A stretch of DNA of 64,000 nucleotides from Pseudeuparius sepicola (taxonomy: Eukaryota > Arthropoda > Insecta > Coleoptera > Anthribidae). Positions 1-12,185 of this stretch are shown piece by piece (the stretch's first letter is position 1; each line of letters begins with the position of its first letter). Under the pieces are notes generated by a model. The model worked only from the letters and a program-made list of their open reading frames with translations, had not been told where the DNA came from and did not search any database. A program made the translations under genes and the position numbers. The stretch lies in NCBI GenBank assembly GCA_963920635.1, contig OY987308.1, forward strand, positions 3,724,225 through 3,788,224, given 5' to 3'.

Positions 1-472
1 GAGCACTTTATACAGGTATATTTGCGAGTATGCGACTTATCAGCATGGATTCCATCAAAATGACGTTTTAAATTCCCTTTATAAGTTGAGGTAAACGAGC
101 ACTTTGTACAACTGTGCTTGGGAGCATCTGCATGGACTGTTTTAAAATGCTTATTTACACTATTTTTCCACCTTGAGGTAAATGAGCACTTTGTACAGGT
201 ATATTTGTGAGCATGCGATTTATCATGCATTGTATCAAAATGACTCTTTAAACTTCTTTTCCAAATTGAGGAAAACGAGCACTTTGTACAGGTATATTTG
301 CGAGCATGTGACTTATCATGGACTGCATTAAAATGACTCTTTAAATGACCTTTCTGAGTTGAGGTATATGAGCACTTTATACAGGTATATTTGCGAGTAT
401 GCGACTTATCAGCATGGATTGCATCAAAATGACGTTTTAAATTCCCTTTATGAGTTGAGGTAAACGAGCACT
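1..472 (-). pseudogene. C2H2 finger array, out-of-frame continuation
   Basis: The zinc-finger repeat of the neighbouring exon continues to the window edge and beyond. It is cut off from the intact frame by a one-base deletion near position 484, where the triplet context reads actgtcttggg instead of the actgtgcttggg seen at about 115, 1032 and 1210. The finger units recur as a higher-order block of about four fingers (roughly 365 bp), so 1-95 closely matches 365-460. The reading frame resumes past the deletion, so the fingers themselves are not eroded. Either the gene is truncated at the frameshift or this is a sequence error; the sequence alone cannot tell which. Confidence 0.6.
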
Positions 473-1991
473 TTATACAACTGTCTTGGGAGCATCTGCA
501 TGGACTGTTTTAAAATGCTTATTTACACTATTTTTCCACCTTGAGGTAAATGAGCACTTTGTACAGGTATATTTGCGAGCATGCGATTTATCATGCATTG
601 TATCAAAATGACTCTTTAAACTTCTTTTCCAAATTGAGGAAAACGAGCACTTTGTACAGGTATATTTGTGAGCATGTGATTTATCATGGACTGCATTAAA
701 ATGACTCTTTAAATGCCCTTTCTGAGTTGAGGTATATGAGCACTTTGTACAGGTATATTTGCGAGCATGCGATTTATCATGCATTGTATCAAAATGACTT
801 TTTAAACTACTTTTCCAAATTGAGGTAAACGAGCACTTTGTACAGGTATATTTGCGAGCATGTGATTTATCATGGACTGCATTAAAATGACTCTTTAAAT
901 GCCCTTTCTGAGTTGAGGTATATGAGCACTTTATACAGGTATATTTGCGAGTATGCAACTTATCAGCATGGATTGCATCAAAATGACGTTTTAAATTCCC
1001 TTTATAAGTTGAGGTAAACGAGCACTTTGTACAACTGTGCTTGGGAGCATCTGCATGGACTGTTTTAAAATGCTTATTTACACTATATTTCCGCCTTGAG
1101 GTAAATGAGCACTTTGTACAGGTATATTTGCGAGCACACGACTTATCATGGATTGCATCAAAATGACGATTTAAATTCCCTTTCAGATTTGAAGTATAGG
1201 AGCACTTTGTACAACTGTGCTTGGGATCAAGCATTAGACTCAGTTTTGTACTCTCAGGGTCATGGCTACTTTGGTCATGTTGCACTTGATGGCTCTTCAG
1301 TTTGGCCTTTCTCAATGTAGTAAAAGGGCACTTTGAGCAATTATATTCGAGATCAGATAACTTCTCAGTATACAATGTTTCAAGATTATCTCGTAGATCC
1401 GACTCTGATTTAAATATATCTGATGTGCTACTTGGCTTAGGGACGGGGCTAACTGGTTCATGTTGCTTCTCACTTAGCTTCAACTTGCCCTTTTGCAGTG
1501 TGCTAAACAAACACTCCTTGGTATCATACTGCTTGGTGAAGTTGTCATCTACCCTATCCCGTTTCCGAAATGACCATTTCTTACCATGGCCACTTATTTT
1601 GTAATGGTTCCACAGGCTCCTCTGCGCAATAGAATTAAATGAGCACTTTATGCAATTAAATTTGGGAATAGGCTTCTTCAATGGTGTATTATCAATCTCT
1701 TTATCACTATCGCGACCCTCGGGTTCGCATGTTTCTTTGCGCCCTGCAAAGCTCATTTTATTCAACATACTAAATGCGTCCCCAGAATACTTATGTTCGT
1801 AATTGGAATTCTTGTGGCTTTTCCAGTCTACGTCACATTGCTGCATCGATGAAGCATCACTAGAGGTGTCGCTTAAGGCTGTAGCACTCGTATCTTGGCA
1901 AAACTGGTTGATTTCAAGTTGACTGTCAGTTTCCTGATAGTGCAGAGGTGGCTGTTTAGCAGTTTCGTTGTAATCGGTATCGCAGTCTGAT
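473..1991 (-). CDS. C2H2 zinc-finger terminal exon (candidate exon 4 of the ZAD gene)
   Basis: This exon encodes a probable DNA-binding nuclear protein segment of about 505 residues. A polypyrimidine-rich acceptor (cttttctag) ends at 1992, and the exon opens with one base completing a codon and then Ser-Asp-Cys-Asp. The first part is acidic and Ser/Thr-rich. Ten C-x2-C-x12-H-x3-5-H fingers follow, plus one degenerate finger that lacks its first Cys. The linkers are of the type HDKSHARKY, not the classical TGEKP. The one-base offset at the acceptor fits exon 3 of the ZAD gene at 23095, which ends with two bases of a codon, but the intervening intron would be 21 kb. An in-frame ATG lies 25 codons upstream of the acceptor and could serve an alternative start. 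The frame ends at a one-base deletion near 484. Joining to the ZAD exons is inference. Confidence 0.65.
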
Positions 1992-2069
1992 CTAGAAAAG
2001 AAAGGCAAATTAGAGCTTTCCTGTAGCACAAAATGCCCTTTCTTGTGCTCTTCACGACAGCACATTTAC

Positions 2070-3690
2070 TAAATATTTCAACAACTGATTTCCAAATAAT
2101 GCACATTGCTATAAAGTAGGTACCTATCACTAATACAAATTTAATATACAGTTACCAATTATAATTTTTCAAATATACTAATAATATAGAGCACAGAATA
2201 AAAAAATACGTAGAAAAGTTTAAGAAAATAATATCAGTAAATGTGCTAATTTTATTGATTGGTTTTATCCGCATTTTAGGTGATGAATACACTACAGTGA
2301 AATACAAGAACATATTTAAATAAATAAAGATAACTATACATAATCATAAAGGGTGAAGGTTCTGAAAATGGAATTAACATTTACACTCGATAATGAACAA
2401 CAAATATAATTGTTTTAAATTGGTTCTGAGCCTTATGATCCAATTTAAATTTCTACTCCTTCTATTTGGACGTATTATCAGAGCATATAAAACATTGTAC
2501 GCTCTGGTATTATTACCTGATTGAAAACGGATGACTTATCATCATAGAAATAATACTATGCTAGCAGTTTTCAGCATGGCGTGAAAAGAATTTTTTCCAT
2601 TTCATGACACAAATACAAATCCCATTATGTTTTACATTACCACAACTTTTTAAAATACTAAAAATTAAAGCCCATTATAATAATGTATTTCAGTTCAATA
2701 ATGAATATTATGTCTTGTCAATTTATTTTCTTTACTTCTAACAATTATTTTTATTTTCTGTCGTACCTCGTTAAACATGGTTGCAAATTATTTAAACATC
2801 TAAATATTAAATCTAGTTTACTTAATTTTATTTACTGGTAAATACAACACCATTCGGGTCATTATCCGCCAATTTTGGACACGTCCTTAGTAACACCTTC
2901 TAATTTTACAGGTAAAATGCATACAAAAATTTTTATTTTTAAAATTAAAACAACGTATGGTTAAAAAATTAAAAAAACACATTTTCCAATAAAATCTTAA
3001 AAACATAAAAAAACACTATTCTGTCTAATAGAATCTTTAGAAATAGGTATTGAAAAATGATCTATTCCAATACCACATTGCATGGTAAATTATAAAACAT
3101 CTATATCGGCCTCTTCTTAGAGGTTTAGGATGACATAATATAGTAATATATCAGTTCTGGTTATTTCTCCTTCGTCAGGGACTAGAGGGAAATGGAAATA
3201 AATTTCGTCTTCGCCCAGTCTTTTCTTTCTCAAAAAGCTTACTAAATATCATCAAAATATTTTTGTCTTACTTCAGCTACGTAATATTTGAATCTACTTT
3301 TATCACAAAGAGGCACTTTGGCTTTTTCTACTGTGCTGGTTTGGTAATTTTTATAATTCCTTGACCCTAACGTTTTTTTTGTATGTCCGTGGCATTGTCC
3401 AAAGTCACCCCCTAAAATGCACATTTTTATTAATCACCCTGTATTAAAAAAGTTAAAACAGGAACCATTTGAATTTGAGGTTATAAATACACAAAACTAT
3501 AGGGATTGGTGTACTGATACTAATATTGTCATATATTTAACACTCACAAAGTAATCTTGGTACCTATGTAAGGTATTTAAAAAACGCGATTTTGATAAAA
3601 AATATAATTACCCCTAGCAGCCACAAATTTACCTTGTAAACAGTGAAAATCGTGTGGGGGCTCGGTTTAGAATGACTTTCGACCATTTGT
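2070..3690. other. AT-rich stretch without a recognisable gene
   Basis: No convincing coding region is visible. A 60-codon minus-strand frame at 3242-3424 has no recognised domain. The phrase ttgtccaaagtcacccc near 3395 recurs in nearly the same form near 3755, which suggests a small dispersed repeat. If exon 4 belongs to the ZAD gene, all of this is intron. Confidence 0.5.
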
Positions 3691-3773
3691 GACCAAAAAC
3701 TGGATATACACGTACAGGTTTATCTGGTTGTCTACATTTGAAAATAAATTGTACCTTGTCCGAAGTCACCCCG

Positions 3774-4214
3774 GTTTACGGTATGCTTGTATTTTCTTTG
3801 GCAACAATTCAAACATAGAAGCCATATTAATTATTCAAAAAATGGTAATTAAAACTTTGTCCAAATTGGGACCCAGAGAAAGCTGCAGAGGCAAATTTAG
3901 GGGAAATAATATACTTACAGTTCCAGCAATTGTTATACAAGAATGCATTTTATTTGTTATTAAGAACAAAGATATCTTTATACAGCTAGGAGAGCAGCAT
4001 CCATACACTACCAGAGCTATAGACTTGTGTTACCCAAAACATAGGCTTACCCTTACCGAAAAAAATGCCTACTATAACTGTATTAGCTTTTATAAGTTAC
4101 CTAAATGCATTAAACAATTAAGCACCTTGAAACTGGTGAAAAAGGAAATCTTCAATATACTTTTAAAATTAGAACCATTAGAGTATTTAGATGCTGATTT
4201 TATCAGATAATGTT
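3774..4214 (+). pseudogene. LINE reverse transcriptase C-terminal fragment
   Basis: The translated frame carries the typical thumb and C-terminal region of a CR1/Jockey-type non-LTR reverse transcriptase. It has a YAC-IFFGN-like motif, then KxLGPRESCRGKFR and the long tail that normally follows. It clearly resembles the end of the larger LINE at 9599-9976, which has LGPRESCRSHFR. Endonuclease and catalytic RT motifs are absent, so this is a 5'-truncated dead copy. The stop at about 4208 may be the natural end of the protein. Confidence 0.7.
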
Positions 4215-4301
4215 GCAATAAGTACAGGTATTTGGAGGTACATACACTAAAAATATATGAACTTTGATTTACCTATTTAGCGCTAGCCGTGCGTCACATA
4301 C

Positions 4302-4697
4302 ATGCCTTGCTACATTCTGGGGGCCCATATTGTCTTTGACCTCACAAATGTTAATGTAATTACGCTAAGTTACAGGCTAAACAGTATTAATATTCATTCT
4401 TACTCCCTTGTACCGGTATGTACTATATATTCAAATGCAAGCGACCTGAATTTAGCTTCTCTCCGCTGTAAGCGTTTCTCTTGGGGAATGCACTGCACGA
4501 TTGGTTATCAGGTAGCGTCTTTGCTACAGGACACTCCCCAACCGGAGGAGGTTAAACCCGGTCCTCGATTGGACAGGTTCCGTTCCTCCTCCGTGCACGC
4601 ACCTGAGTCCCCGTCAGGTGTTCCCGGAAGAGAGGAGAACCCCTGTGAACAGTGGGCTATCCTCGCCACGAGAACGAGAAGTGTTCTTAATTTTTAA
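4302..4697 (+). other. GC-richer open stretch with a PEEVKPGP motif, possible retroelement 5' fragment
   Basis: This segment is GC-richer than its surroundings and keeps an open frame of 131 codons. It contains LLQDTPQPEEVKPGPRLD, which is faintly like the GDxExNPGP 2A-like start of some LINE proteins. The essential Asn is Lys here, so 2A activity is not expected. No domain is recognised. It could be the eroded 5' end of a retrotransposon or chance. Confidence 0.2.
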
Positions 4698-4859
4698 TTA
4701 AAAAAACCTTTACAAATGAAGAAGTTATGGGAGAAGACGATTTTTGTAGATAATTTTAACACCCCGTATATCGAAAACGAAGAATTTTTGGACACATGTT
4801 TATATGAACTTATGTTGTCAAAATTGGCTGAGGACCACGACCCTGAAATATTTTAACGT

Positions 4860-6060
4860 ACTTAAGTTACACCCTGTATAGCTACTGTTTATTTTTGGAT
4901 CTTGGATACGAGGGTAATGTTAAATCTGTCGCATATTTTAATTCCTTTCTTATCCTAAGTGGAACATTTACCCACCTGCGAAGCGACACACAATTTTCCA
5001 GCGGACAAACACAGGCTGGCGTTGGAAAACTAATTGCCCAAATATTCTTTCGGGCAATTAAATGCTCACCCAAGACTTAATTACCTGGAATATTTTAATA
5101 GTCATTCATTCCATTTCGTCCATTTGCGACGTAACGGTCGTTTCCCAGCTAATCCTAGCTACTTTTGCGTTTACGTTTTTTTTATTCAACCTCCTCTGTC
5201 CTTTTCACCTTCTATTTTTGGCTCTGGTTTTGAAGCTGGTCTTGCAACGCAAAAAACGTTTTCCAAAAGACGATCTAACATTCTCATTCGTTCTTAGCAA
5301 ACGAATATAATGAGGATAAGCCTTAATGTAAGTTGATGCAGGTTGCTTAAGTGGATCCCCGTAGGACGAGAAAGGGTTTGATAAGAAGGGTCTGGCTATT
5401 GTCTTGCAAAATTGCGAAAAGGGTTCGTTGATGGTATCGCGGACTAAATTTGTAAACATCAAAAAATTTATTAGCAAGCTTCTTTGTATAACTTTTGAAT
5501 GAGCACGGATCTTATCACGACCAGGAGATAAATTCCTGTCCTCACCTGGAAAGTTTATATGAAATTTCTTGGCAGTTTTACACTGTCTCTTTTAATAGAT
5601 AACTTCTGAAGTTGCTTTATGCATTCGGGTGGGCCACCACACCTGAGCAATCGCTTTTGGAGGTCCGCGGAGACTCCCCCTCAAAAGTTTTGAATTAAGT
5701 CCGGAGACCCGGCATTTCTCTTCTAGTTTCTCGCTATTAATATTGTCTGCTTTCAATTTGGAGCGCGTGGGCTCTCTGGTCATGAATTTTAAATTTTTCT
5801 CCGGGCGCAGTTTCAAGTTTTTCTTTATTCAGTCTCGGTATTTTCTTGTATGTTGCTTTTGTTTGCGAAAGGGAAGCAAAGCACTCCGCTGTATTGTTTT
5901 CCAATGATAAATTTATAGTTTCAAACTCAATTATAGAAGCTACATTTATACAGTTCTCAGTTCTCTTGGTCGTTTGATGTCGATATATATTTTTGTTCCA
6001 TTGATAAAAAATACAATAAGTGTGAAAATAACAAACGCCCTCGAACGAATTTTTGTAATG
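4860..6060 (+). other. Flank or 5' untranslated region of the CR1-like LINE
   Basis: No protein-like frame stands out in this stretch, which directly precedes the first LINE reading frame. CR1-like elements carry a 5' untranslated promoter region of several hundred bases, so part of this interval may belong to the element. I cannot see a clear boundary or target duplication on this side. Confidence 0.3.
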
Positions 6061-6070
6061 TCAATACTAT

Positions 6071-7126
6071 ATGGCCGCCAACGGTATTGACGTGTTTAAT
6101 TTGCCTCCAGACCAAGCGTGCCGTAAGTGCAAGTTTACACCGGTAAATGGTCTAAAGTGTGTGAAGTGCGGTGCACTGGTTCATCCTGGATGTATTAAGT
6201 ATCTCAAAAATGTGAAGATCATCGAAGAAAACAAGTATTTGATTTGCTGTGAAGATCCAGAGGTTGACATTGATAAGTCCTTGGAAGTCACAATAAATCC
6301 AAATCCACACGTAAAATCCTGCAGTGCTCAAAACGCTGATTTGGAAATCAACTACTTGAAACTTCTATGTGTTGAAAAAGACAATCTTTTAAGTGAAAAA
6401 AACACTGTGATCAGCTCCCAAAAGGATTTAATTGTAAGTCTAAAGGAACAAATTGTTTATTATAAATCATTGCATATTCAGTGCGTGCCACCTAGCGTCC
6501 GGGGGACGCAGCAGCAAAAACGAAACTCGGCAAATAAATCGCACAAATGCCAAGGTTCTTCCGTCCGGACAGTTTCCTGCGGACAAGGAGCGTTAGTTGA
6601 ACCCGGGCGCAGTTCGCTTTCGCAAGCAGTTGCCGCAGCCCCGTCATTGGGCACTAGGAACCAGGCACCCAAGCATTCTTCGAAACGAACAGAGACTGCA
6701 AATTCACCGTCTGGCACATCGCTGTTATCCCCTCAAAAACATCAGGTCATCTCTGCTAAGATGGTATCGAGTGCGATCAGCGAGTCTCAGACCCTATCGA
6801 AATGCAATGAGTACATTAACATGAACAATGTGGAAGACGGCTTCACTCCTGTAAATAGGAAAAGAAAGTCTCATACAAATCCACCACCCATTATAGGATC
6901 TTCGGTCGACACTGGTCTTCGGAGCGCCCCAAAGCTGTCAATTCTGCACGTATATAAGCTGCATCCCAAAACAACTTCAGAGCAGTTGCAGGCCTATCTA
7001 TTGCCGATTTTTCCTGAGGTTACCTGTATGCAGCTCAAGGCTCGTTTTCCGGAATACTATTCTTCATTTAAGATTACGGTTAGTGAGGGCAACCTAGCAA
7101 AAGCGGAAGATCCTTCATTGTCGTAG
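6071..7126 (+). CDS. LINE ORF1: PHD-finger, coiled-coil, RRM-like RNA-binding protein
   Basis: The 351-residue protein starts with a PHD-like Cys/His cluster (residues about 16-60, with CRKC, CVKCG, HPGC and CC spacing), as described for ORF1 of CR1-like LINEs. Residues about 95-135 form a heptad-rich coiled coil suited to multimerisation. The middle is basic and Ser/Thr/Pro-rich. The end (about 290-345) resembles the RRM-like module found in insect LINE ORF1 proteins, with a YYSSFKITV segment. The natural C-terminus seems altered: after SFKITV the usual conserved ending is not found, so a late frameshift is likely. Its role would be to bind the element's RNA in the retrotransposition particle. 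Confidence 0.7.
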   Translation: MAANGIDVFNLPPDQACRKCKFTPVNGLKCVKCGALVHPGCIKYLKNVKIIEENKYLICCEDPEVDIDKSLEVTINPNPHVKSCSAQNADLEINYLKLLCVEKDNLLSEKNTVISSQKDLIVSLKEQIVYYKSLHIQCVPPSVRGTQQQKRNSANKSHKCQGSSVRTVSCGQGALVEPGRSSLSQAVAAAPSLGTRNQAPKHSSKRTETANSPSGTSLLSPQKHQVISAKMVSSAISESQTLSKCNEYINMNNVEDGFTPVNRKRKSHTNPPPIIGSSVDTGLRSAPKLSILHVYKLHPKTTSEQLQAYLLPIFPEVTCMQLKARFPEYYSSFKITVSEGNLAKAEDPSLS

Positions 7127-7157
7127 GGTCGACTGACTAGTGGGGAATGAAACGAAT

Positions 7158-9976
7158 ATGATAGTGAACCCAAGAAATCTGTCAGCCCCGTTGCGTGGTG
7201 ATACCCGTGCATCATGTTCTGGGGTTTTTAGCTTGTTTCATTTGAATATCCAGTGCCTCTCAAACAAACTAGATCAACTTTAGCTCTACCTGGACAAGTA
7301 TAGATTTGATTGCATCTGTCTATCCGAACATTGGTTGGAGGAGAGCGCCCTGAGGTCTGTAACTATACCATGTTTCAATTTGTGCAGTTATTTTTGTCGG
7401 CCCAAACACAAACATGGAGGTGTCTGCATTTTTGTGAACGGGCATATGTTGGCAGAGCCTCTCGATCTAAACAAGTTTTCTAGTGTATGTGTTGCTGAAT
7501 TTTGCGGCATACGTATTGAGAAACTGAAAGTCACTATTGTGTGTGTATACAGATCTTGTTTATCTGACTTTCATTTATTCCTAGAATATCTAGAGTCACT
7601 TTTGCATCACCTAGCCAACTTAAATGACGATAAAATTGTGCTAATTGGCGACTTTAATGTAAATTTTTTAGTCCCTTCCACGTGTTTGGTCGATTTGACT
7701 TGTCTGGTGGAAGAATTTGGTCTTGAGTTGTGTGTCTCGGAGCCCACAAGGGTGACGCTGCGGTCCTCTACATGTCTAGACAATGTTATGACAAACTTCT
7801 CCCTCGAACGCTTACGGATTGAAGTCGTCGATCCCTGTTTGTCTGACCACAGGGCCCAAATTGTTAATGTTTTGAATGTAGATGCCAGGCCCCGTGAGCC
7901 TACATTTCAAAGACGGTTTTCTGGCCACAAATTAAATAAGTTCAGGGAATCTCTAGATCTCCTAGACTGGAGCTCCTTTTTTACTTCAAATGACGCTAAC
8001 GTTCTAAGTAACGTTTTAATTCAGAATTTCTCATTACTTGTTGACAAACATTTTCCATTAAAAAGGGTAAACACTGAAGGTAAACGACCTGTACATTGGT
8101 ATACTGATTCACTACGCAAAAAAAGAGATATTTTGTCTGTGGTCAAGACGGTGTGCGACTCAAAAAAATATCCATTTTTTGTCGATATATACAAATCTTT
8201 GAAGGCCGACTATAAAAAAGATGTGCTGCGAACAAAGTCAGCTGCATACAATTCCTTTATTAAAAACTCAGACAACAAAAGCAGGGATAGTTGGAGATTG
8301 ATCAATTTTGAAAACAATAGACATGTCGAACCGTCATCCGCGGGTATTCCCGGTGAGGAATTTAATGCTTTCTTCACTTCAATTGCAAACAAATTAACAC
8401 AGAGTATTATACCAACTAATTTCACTGATATTTACCCCAAAGCACTTGAACAAGTGTACTTAAATTGCAGAGCCGGATATCCTAAATTTAATTTTTTTCC
8501 TATTGATGAGAAAACAGTTGAACGGGCAATTGGTTCATTGAGAAGTTCTTCAGCATTGGATTTTTACGATCTAAATAGTAAGACTGTATTTGCTTCGGCA
8601 GATATTCTGATTCCCCTTTTAACTCATCTTTCTAATGTTTGTATTTCTACAGCGGTTTTTCCTGTATCTTTTAAATGTTCGAGGGTATTGCCGCTGTTCA
8701 AGAAGGGTGATAAGGAGTTAATTGAAAATTACCGCCCTATTTCTATAATCTCTATTTTCAGTAAGATATTTGAAATTATATTGAGGGATATGTTATATGG
8801 ATATCTTGAGGAAACACACTTCTTTAATGAAAGCCAATGGGGTTTCCGCCGTGGCCGATCCACATCGGGAGCCGTCCGGGCGGTCGTGGACTGCGTGGTC
8901 GGGGGCCTTGAGGGTGGTGAGCGGGTGTCCTTGACGCTCTGCGACCTCGCCAAGGCCTTTGATTGTGTCGACCACGATTTGCTTATGTACAAACTGAGCT
9001 TATTGGGCGTGGATCAGCAACCTCTAGCACTTTTTAATTCATATTTTGAAAACCGCCGCCAATCGGTCAGTATAAATAATGAAAACTCAACCGTTTTGCC
9101 CATTAAAAATGGTGTAATTCAGGGCTCGGTGCTTGGCCCATTATTTTTTCTCATTTATATTAATGACTTTCCGGGCTTTGTCTCGCCCTGTAAAGTGCAG
9201 TTGTTCGCTGATGATGCAACTCTAATTTGCTCGAGCCCTTCGTCTACTATTCTAGAAGAAATTCGTTCTAGTATTGACGCCACCGCCAAAGCCTGGTTTT
9301 CCGCAAACAAATTGCTCATGAACGAACGGAAAACGCAGAGGTTAATCGTATCATCTAGTAGTGCAAATACTGGTGGAGACAGCGTCGCCCTTTTGGGTTT
9401 CATCATAGACGGCGGGTTGAGTTGGTCCAGGCACGTCGAGGGTGTGTGCAGAAGTTTAAGTTCAACAATTTATCAAATAAAGAAACTTCGTCCATTAGTA
9501 AATAGAGATATTTTGCGGAATGCCTATTTCGCGCTTTTTCAGTCAAAATTGCAATATGGTATTACCCTAACTCATCTAATGCCGTCAGGGCCTTTCGCTT
9601 GCAAAAGCGTGCCATAAGAGTCTTGCTAAACCTTGGTCCTAGAGAGTCTTGTCGATCCCATTTCAGAGCTCTCCAAATCATGACACTCCCTGCGCTCTTT
9701 ATATATCGTAGCTTGTTGGAGATCCATGACAAAAAGCATGTATACAGCAAACAATCCGATATTCATGGATATCCAACACGAAACAAAGATGTGCTGCGGA
9801 CTCATCGATACAGACTGGCCAAATCCGCAAGAAATTCTCTAGATATTCATTTATACAACCGTCTGCCTAGCTCAGTCAGGCTATGCGATAAAAATGAGTT
9901 TAAAGTAATTGTTAAACATATATGTTTAAATAACATTTTTTACAGTGTACAAGAATTTTTAAATTGTGAACTTTAA
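7158..9976 (+). pseudogene. LINE ORF2: AP endonuclease and reverse transcriptase, broken
   Basis: An ATG at 7158 opens a frame reading into FHLNIQCLSNK, the typical N-terminus of the APE-type endonuclease. It is interrupted by a TAG at 7281-7283. After it come the catalytic IGDFNV (about 7645) and SDHRA (about 7843) motifs. The reverse transcriptase follows, with YRPIS, GFRRGRST, LAKAFDCVDH, IQGSVLGP and the FADD box (about 9208). Near 9565-9590 a small deletion shifts the frame, and the thumb and C-terminus (KRAIRVLLNLGPRESCR) continue in another frame to 9976. Target-primed reverse transcription would be its activity if intact. Two lesions in about 2.8 kb indicate a recent insertion. Confidence 0.8.
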
Positions 9977-10180
9977 GTTTTTTTTTTTATTTATTAATTG
10001 TTTGTATTTTAATAGTACCTAAATGAGCACGTAGAGAGGGCGAGTATAGTAATGTATATATATTTATGAATATTCTTTTCTGTCATTCCCAATACATGTT
10101 AATTTTAATTGACTTGCTACACATACTTTTTGTATTTTGTGGTCAAATAAACAGCTATCTATCTATCTATCTATCTACTG

Positions 10181-10885
10181 TCAATGTCGTCGACCCAACA
10201 AAACGAGAACAATCAAAAGGTCCCCGCGACCTAGGAACACCGGCCGGGATTCTATATATCTATCATTATTATTATTACTTCAGGTGCTGCCTGTGCCAAT
10301 TGGCAGTGCATTCGCCGAGGTACATCTCGGACGATTCGGCACTTACCTACAAGTGAGTTGTGATAGATCAATAAAACACTTAACCTTCCCAGGGCAAAGG
10401 AGCGTAAATTGTGTACGCACTTGTCTCGATTAGATTTTTCGTTGGGATTCCGGCGGGGTTTTATTAGGTTTTCCTCGCCGTGTCCAGGCTCATGCATTAC
10501 CAACACAATGCAATACGAAGTCGGGTCCTAACCGCAACATCATTAATAAAACACACCAATTAAGTAGGCACCCAATAAACCTTCATATTATTTACAATTA
10601 TTCTTCCTAACCTCTGGAACAGGAGACAGTGAAACTGGGTCAAAAAGAATTTTATTGGGGTGGCCTGGCCTACCTAAAACCCCATAAAAGAACAAGTGGA
10701 CAAGTATTTATGGATGTACCCTACAATTTCAACAAATTTACAATGAATACTTTAAAATTACCCTGCTTACAAATAAACAAAACACAACATAGAACAAGAT
10801 CCTAACCTACTAAAATATACAATCATTTGCCAATTAAAGCTTCCTTTCATCGACACCTTAGGGGGTCGGGCGTGGGGTCGTTACA
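10181..10885. other. Non-coding stretch, possibly an LTR fragment on the minus strand
   Basis: No gene is visible. Read on the minus strand, it begins at about 10886 with tgtaacgacccc, the kind of TGT start seen in LTRs. Further along it contains aataaaac and GC-richer blocks like an LTR U3/R region. No matching second LTR, primer-binding site or internal protein is present, so this is only a suggestion. Confidence 0.2.
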
Positions 10886-10889
10886 TTAT

Positions 10890-11985
10890 ATTTGAGAGAA
10901 AGTGACTTATCAGCATGGATTGCATCAAAATGACGTTTTAAATTCCCTTTATGAGTTGAGGTAAACGAGCACTTTGTACAACTGTCTTGGGAGCATCTGC
11001 ATGGACTGTTTTAAAATGATGACTTAAATAATCTTTTCGTCTTGTGGTAAATGAGTATTTTGTACAGTTATATTTGGGAGCAAGTGACTTATCAGCATGG
11101 ACTGTTTCTAAATGGTGATATACACTTTGTTTCCACTTTGAAGTAAATGAGCACATTGTACAGTCATATTTGGGAGCATCTGACTTATCAGCATGGACTG
11201 TTCTTAAATGATGACTTAAATAATCTTTTCGTCTTGTGGTAAATGAGTATTTTGTACAGTTATATTTGGGAGCAAGTGACTTATCAGCATGGACTGTTTC
11301 TAAATGGTGATATACACTTTGTTTCCACTTTGAGATAAATGAGCACTTTGTACAGTTACATTTGGGAGCACCTGTCTTAGCAGCATGGATTGTTCTTAAA
11401 TGAGGGCTTAAATAATCTTTTTGTCTTGTGGTAAATGAGCTTTTTGTACAGTTATATTTGGGAGCAAGTGACTTATCAGCATGGACTGTTCTTAAATAAT
11501 GACAACTTAAATAACCTTTTGGCTTGTGACAAATGACCATTTTGTAGTTATATCTGGGTACAGTTATCAGCATGGACTGCCTCTAAATGGTTATTTACAC
11601 TATGTTTCCACTTTGAGGTAAACAAGCACTTTGTACAGTTATATTTGGAAGCATTTGACTTAGCAGCTTGGATTGTTCTTAAATGACGGCGTCTTATGGT
11701 AAATGAGCATTTTGTACAGTTATATTTGGAAGCAAGTGACTATCAGCATGAACTCTTAAATGACAACTTAAATAACCTTTTGGCTTGAGGGAAATTAGCA
11801 TTTTGAACAGTTATATTTGGGAGCATTTGATTTATAGCATTTGATTTATAGCAAATGACCTAAATATTTGCTTTATGGTAAATGAGCATTTTGTAGTTAC
11901 ATTTGGGAGCAAGTGACTTATTAGCATGGACTCTTCTTAAATGACGACTTAAATATATTTTTTTGGCTTGTGGTAAATGAGTATT
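10890..11985 (-). pseudogene. Truncated C2H2 zinc-finger array
   Basis: At least a dozen finger units of the local family (CTKCSFTT type with HADKSLAPKY linkers) are readable. They are split among frames by frameshifts and have lost key residues, for instance CTKYSF in place of CTKCSF. The block from about 10900 to 11015 is almost identical to 415-500 of the exon at the left end and shares its one-base deletion. No acidic leader or splice acceptor is present. The right end is abruptly replaced at about 11985 by a dispersed repeat. This is probably a decayed copy of a terminal zinc-finger exon. Confidence 0.75.
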
Positions 11986-12185
11986 GAAATCGGCAAAATG
12001 TGCCCCAAAACACCGGTTCACTCCAAAATTTAAAAAAAAAAAACAATTTTCAACTACCGCTTTCAAATTTTACCAAATTTTTGTACCATTTACAGTGACA
12101 AAAAAATTCCCTATGAACTATAAATAAAAAAAATTTTTCGCTTTCAAAATGGATTGAACTGGACAAAATTTTGAAATCCGCATTT
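11985..12185. repeat. Fragment of the foldback family found at 42.9-44.0 kb
   Basis: The sequence (for example aaatgtgccccaaaacacc, then ctttcaaa, gtaccattta and ttcaaaatgga) matches the inverse complement of about 43500-43690. It lies exactly where the broken zinc-finger array stops, so insertion of this repeat may have truncated the array. From 12185 to 12975 I see only AT-rich DNA without a gene. Confidence 0.6.

Larger units (their letters stand above)
6071..10180 (+). mobile_element. Near-complete CR1-like non-LTR retrotransposon
   Basis: Two consecutive frames (nucleic-acid binding ORF1, then endonuclease/reverse transcriptase ORF2) lie in the order expected for an autonomous LINE. The 3' end runs into a short microsatellite of tatc units near 10153-10176 instead of poly(A), which is characteristic of CR1-group elements. 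ORF2 carries one nonsense codon and one small frameshifting deletion, so the copy is inactive but young. The 5' boundary is uncertain and may lie upstream of 6071. Confidence 0.8.

Noticed and set aside
1105..1604. Plus-strand open frames antisense to the zinc-finger exon
   Set aside because: They are mirror frames of the repeated finger units and have no domain; the minus-strand reading has regular C2H2 spacing.
4302..4697. Functional 2A-like peptide
   Set aside because: The required Asn-Pro-Gly-Pro is Lys-Pro-Gly-Pro here and the upstream consensus is weak.
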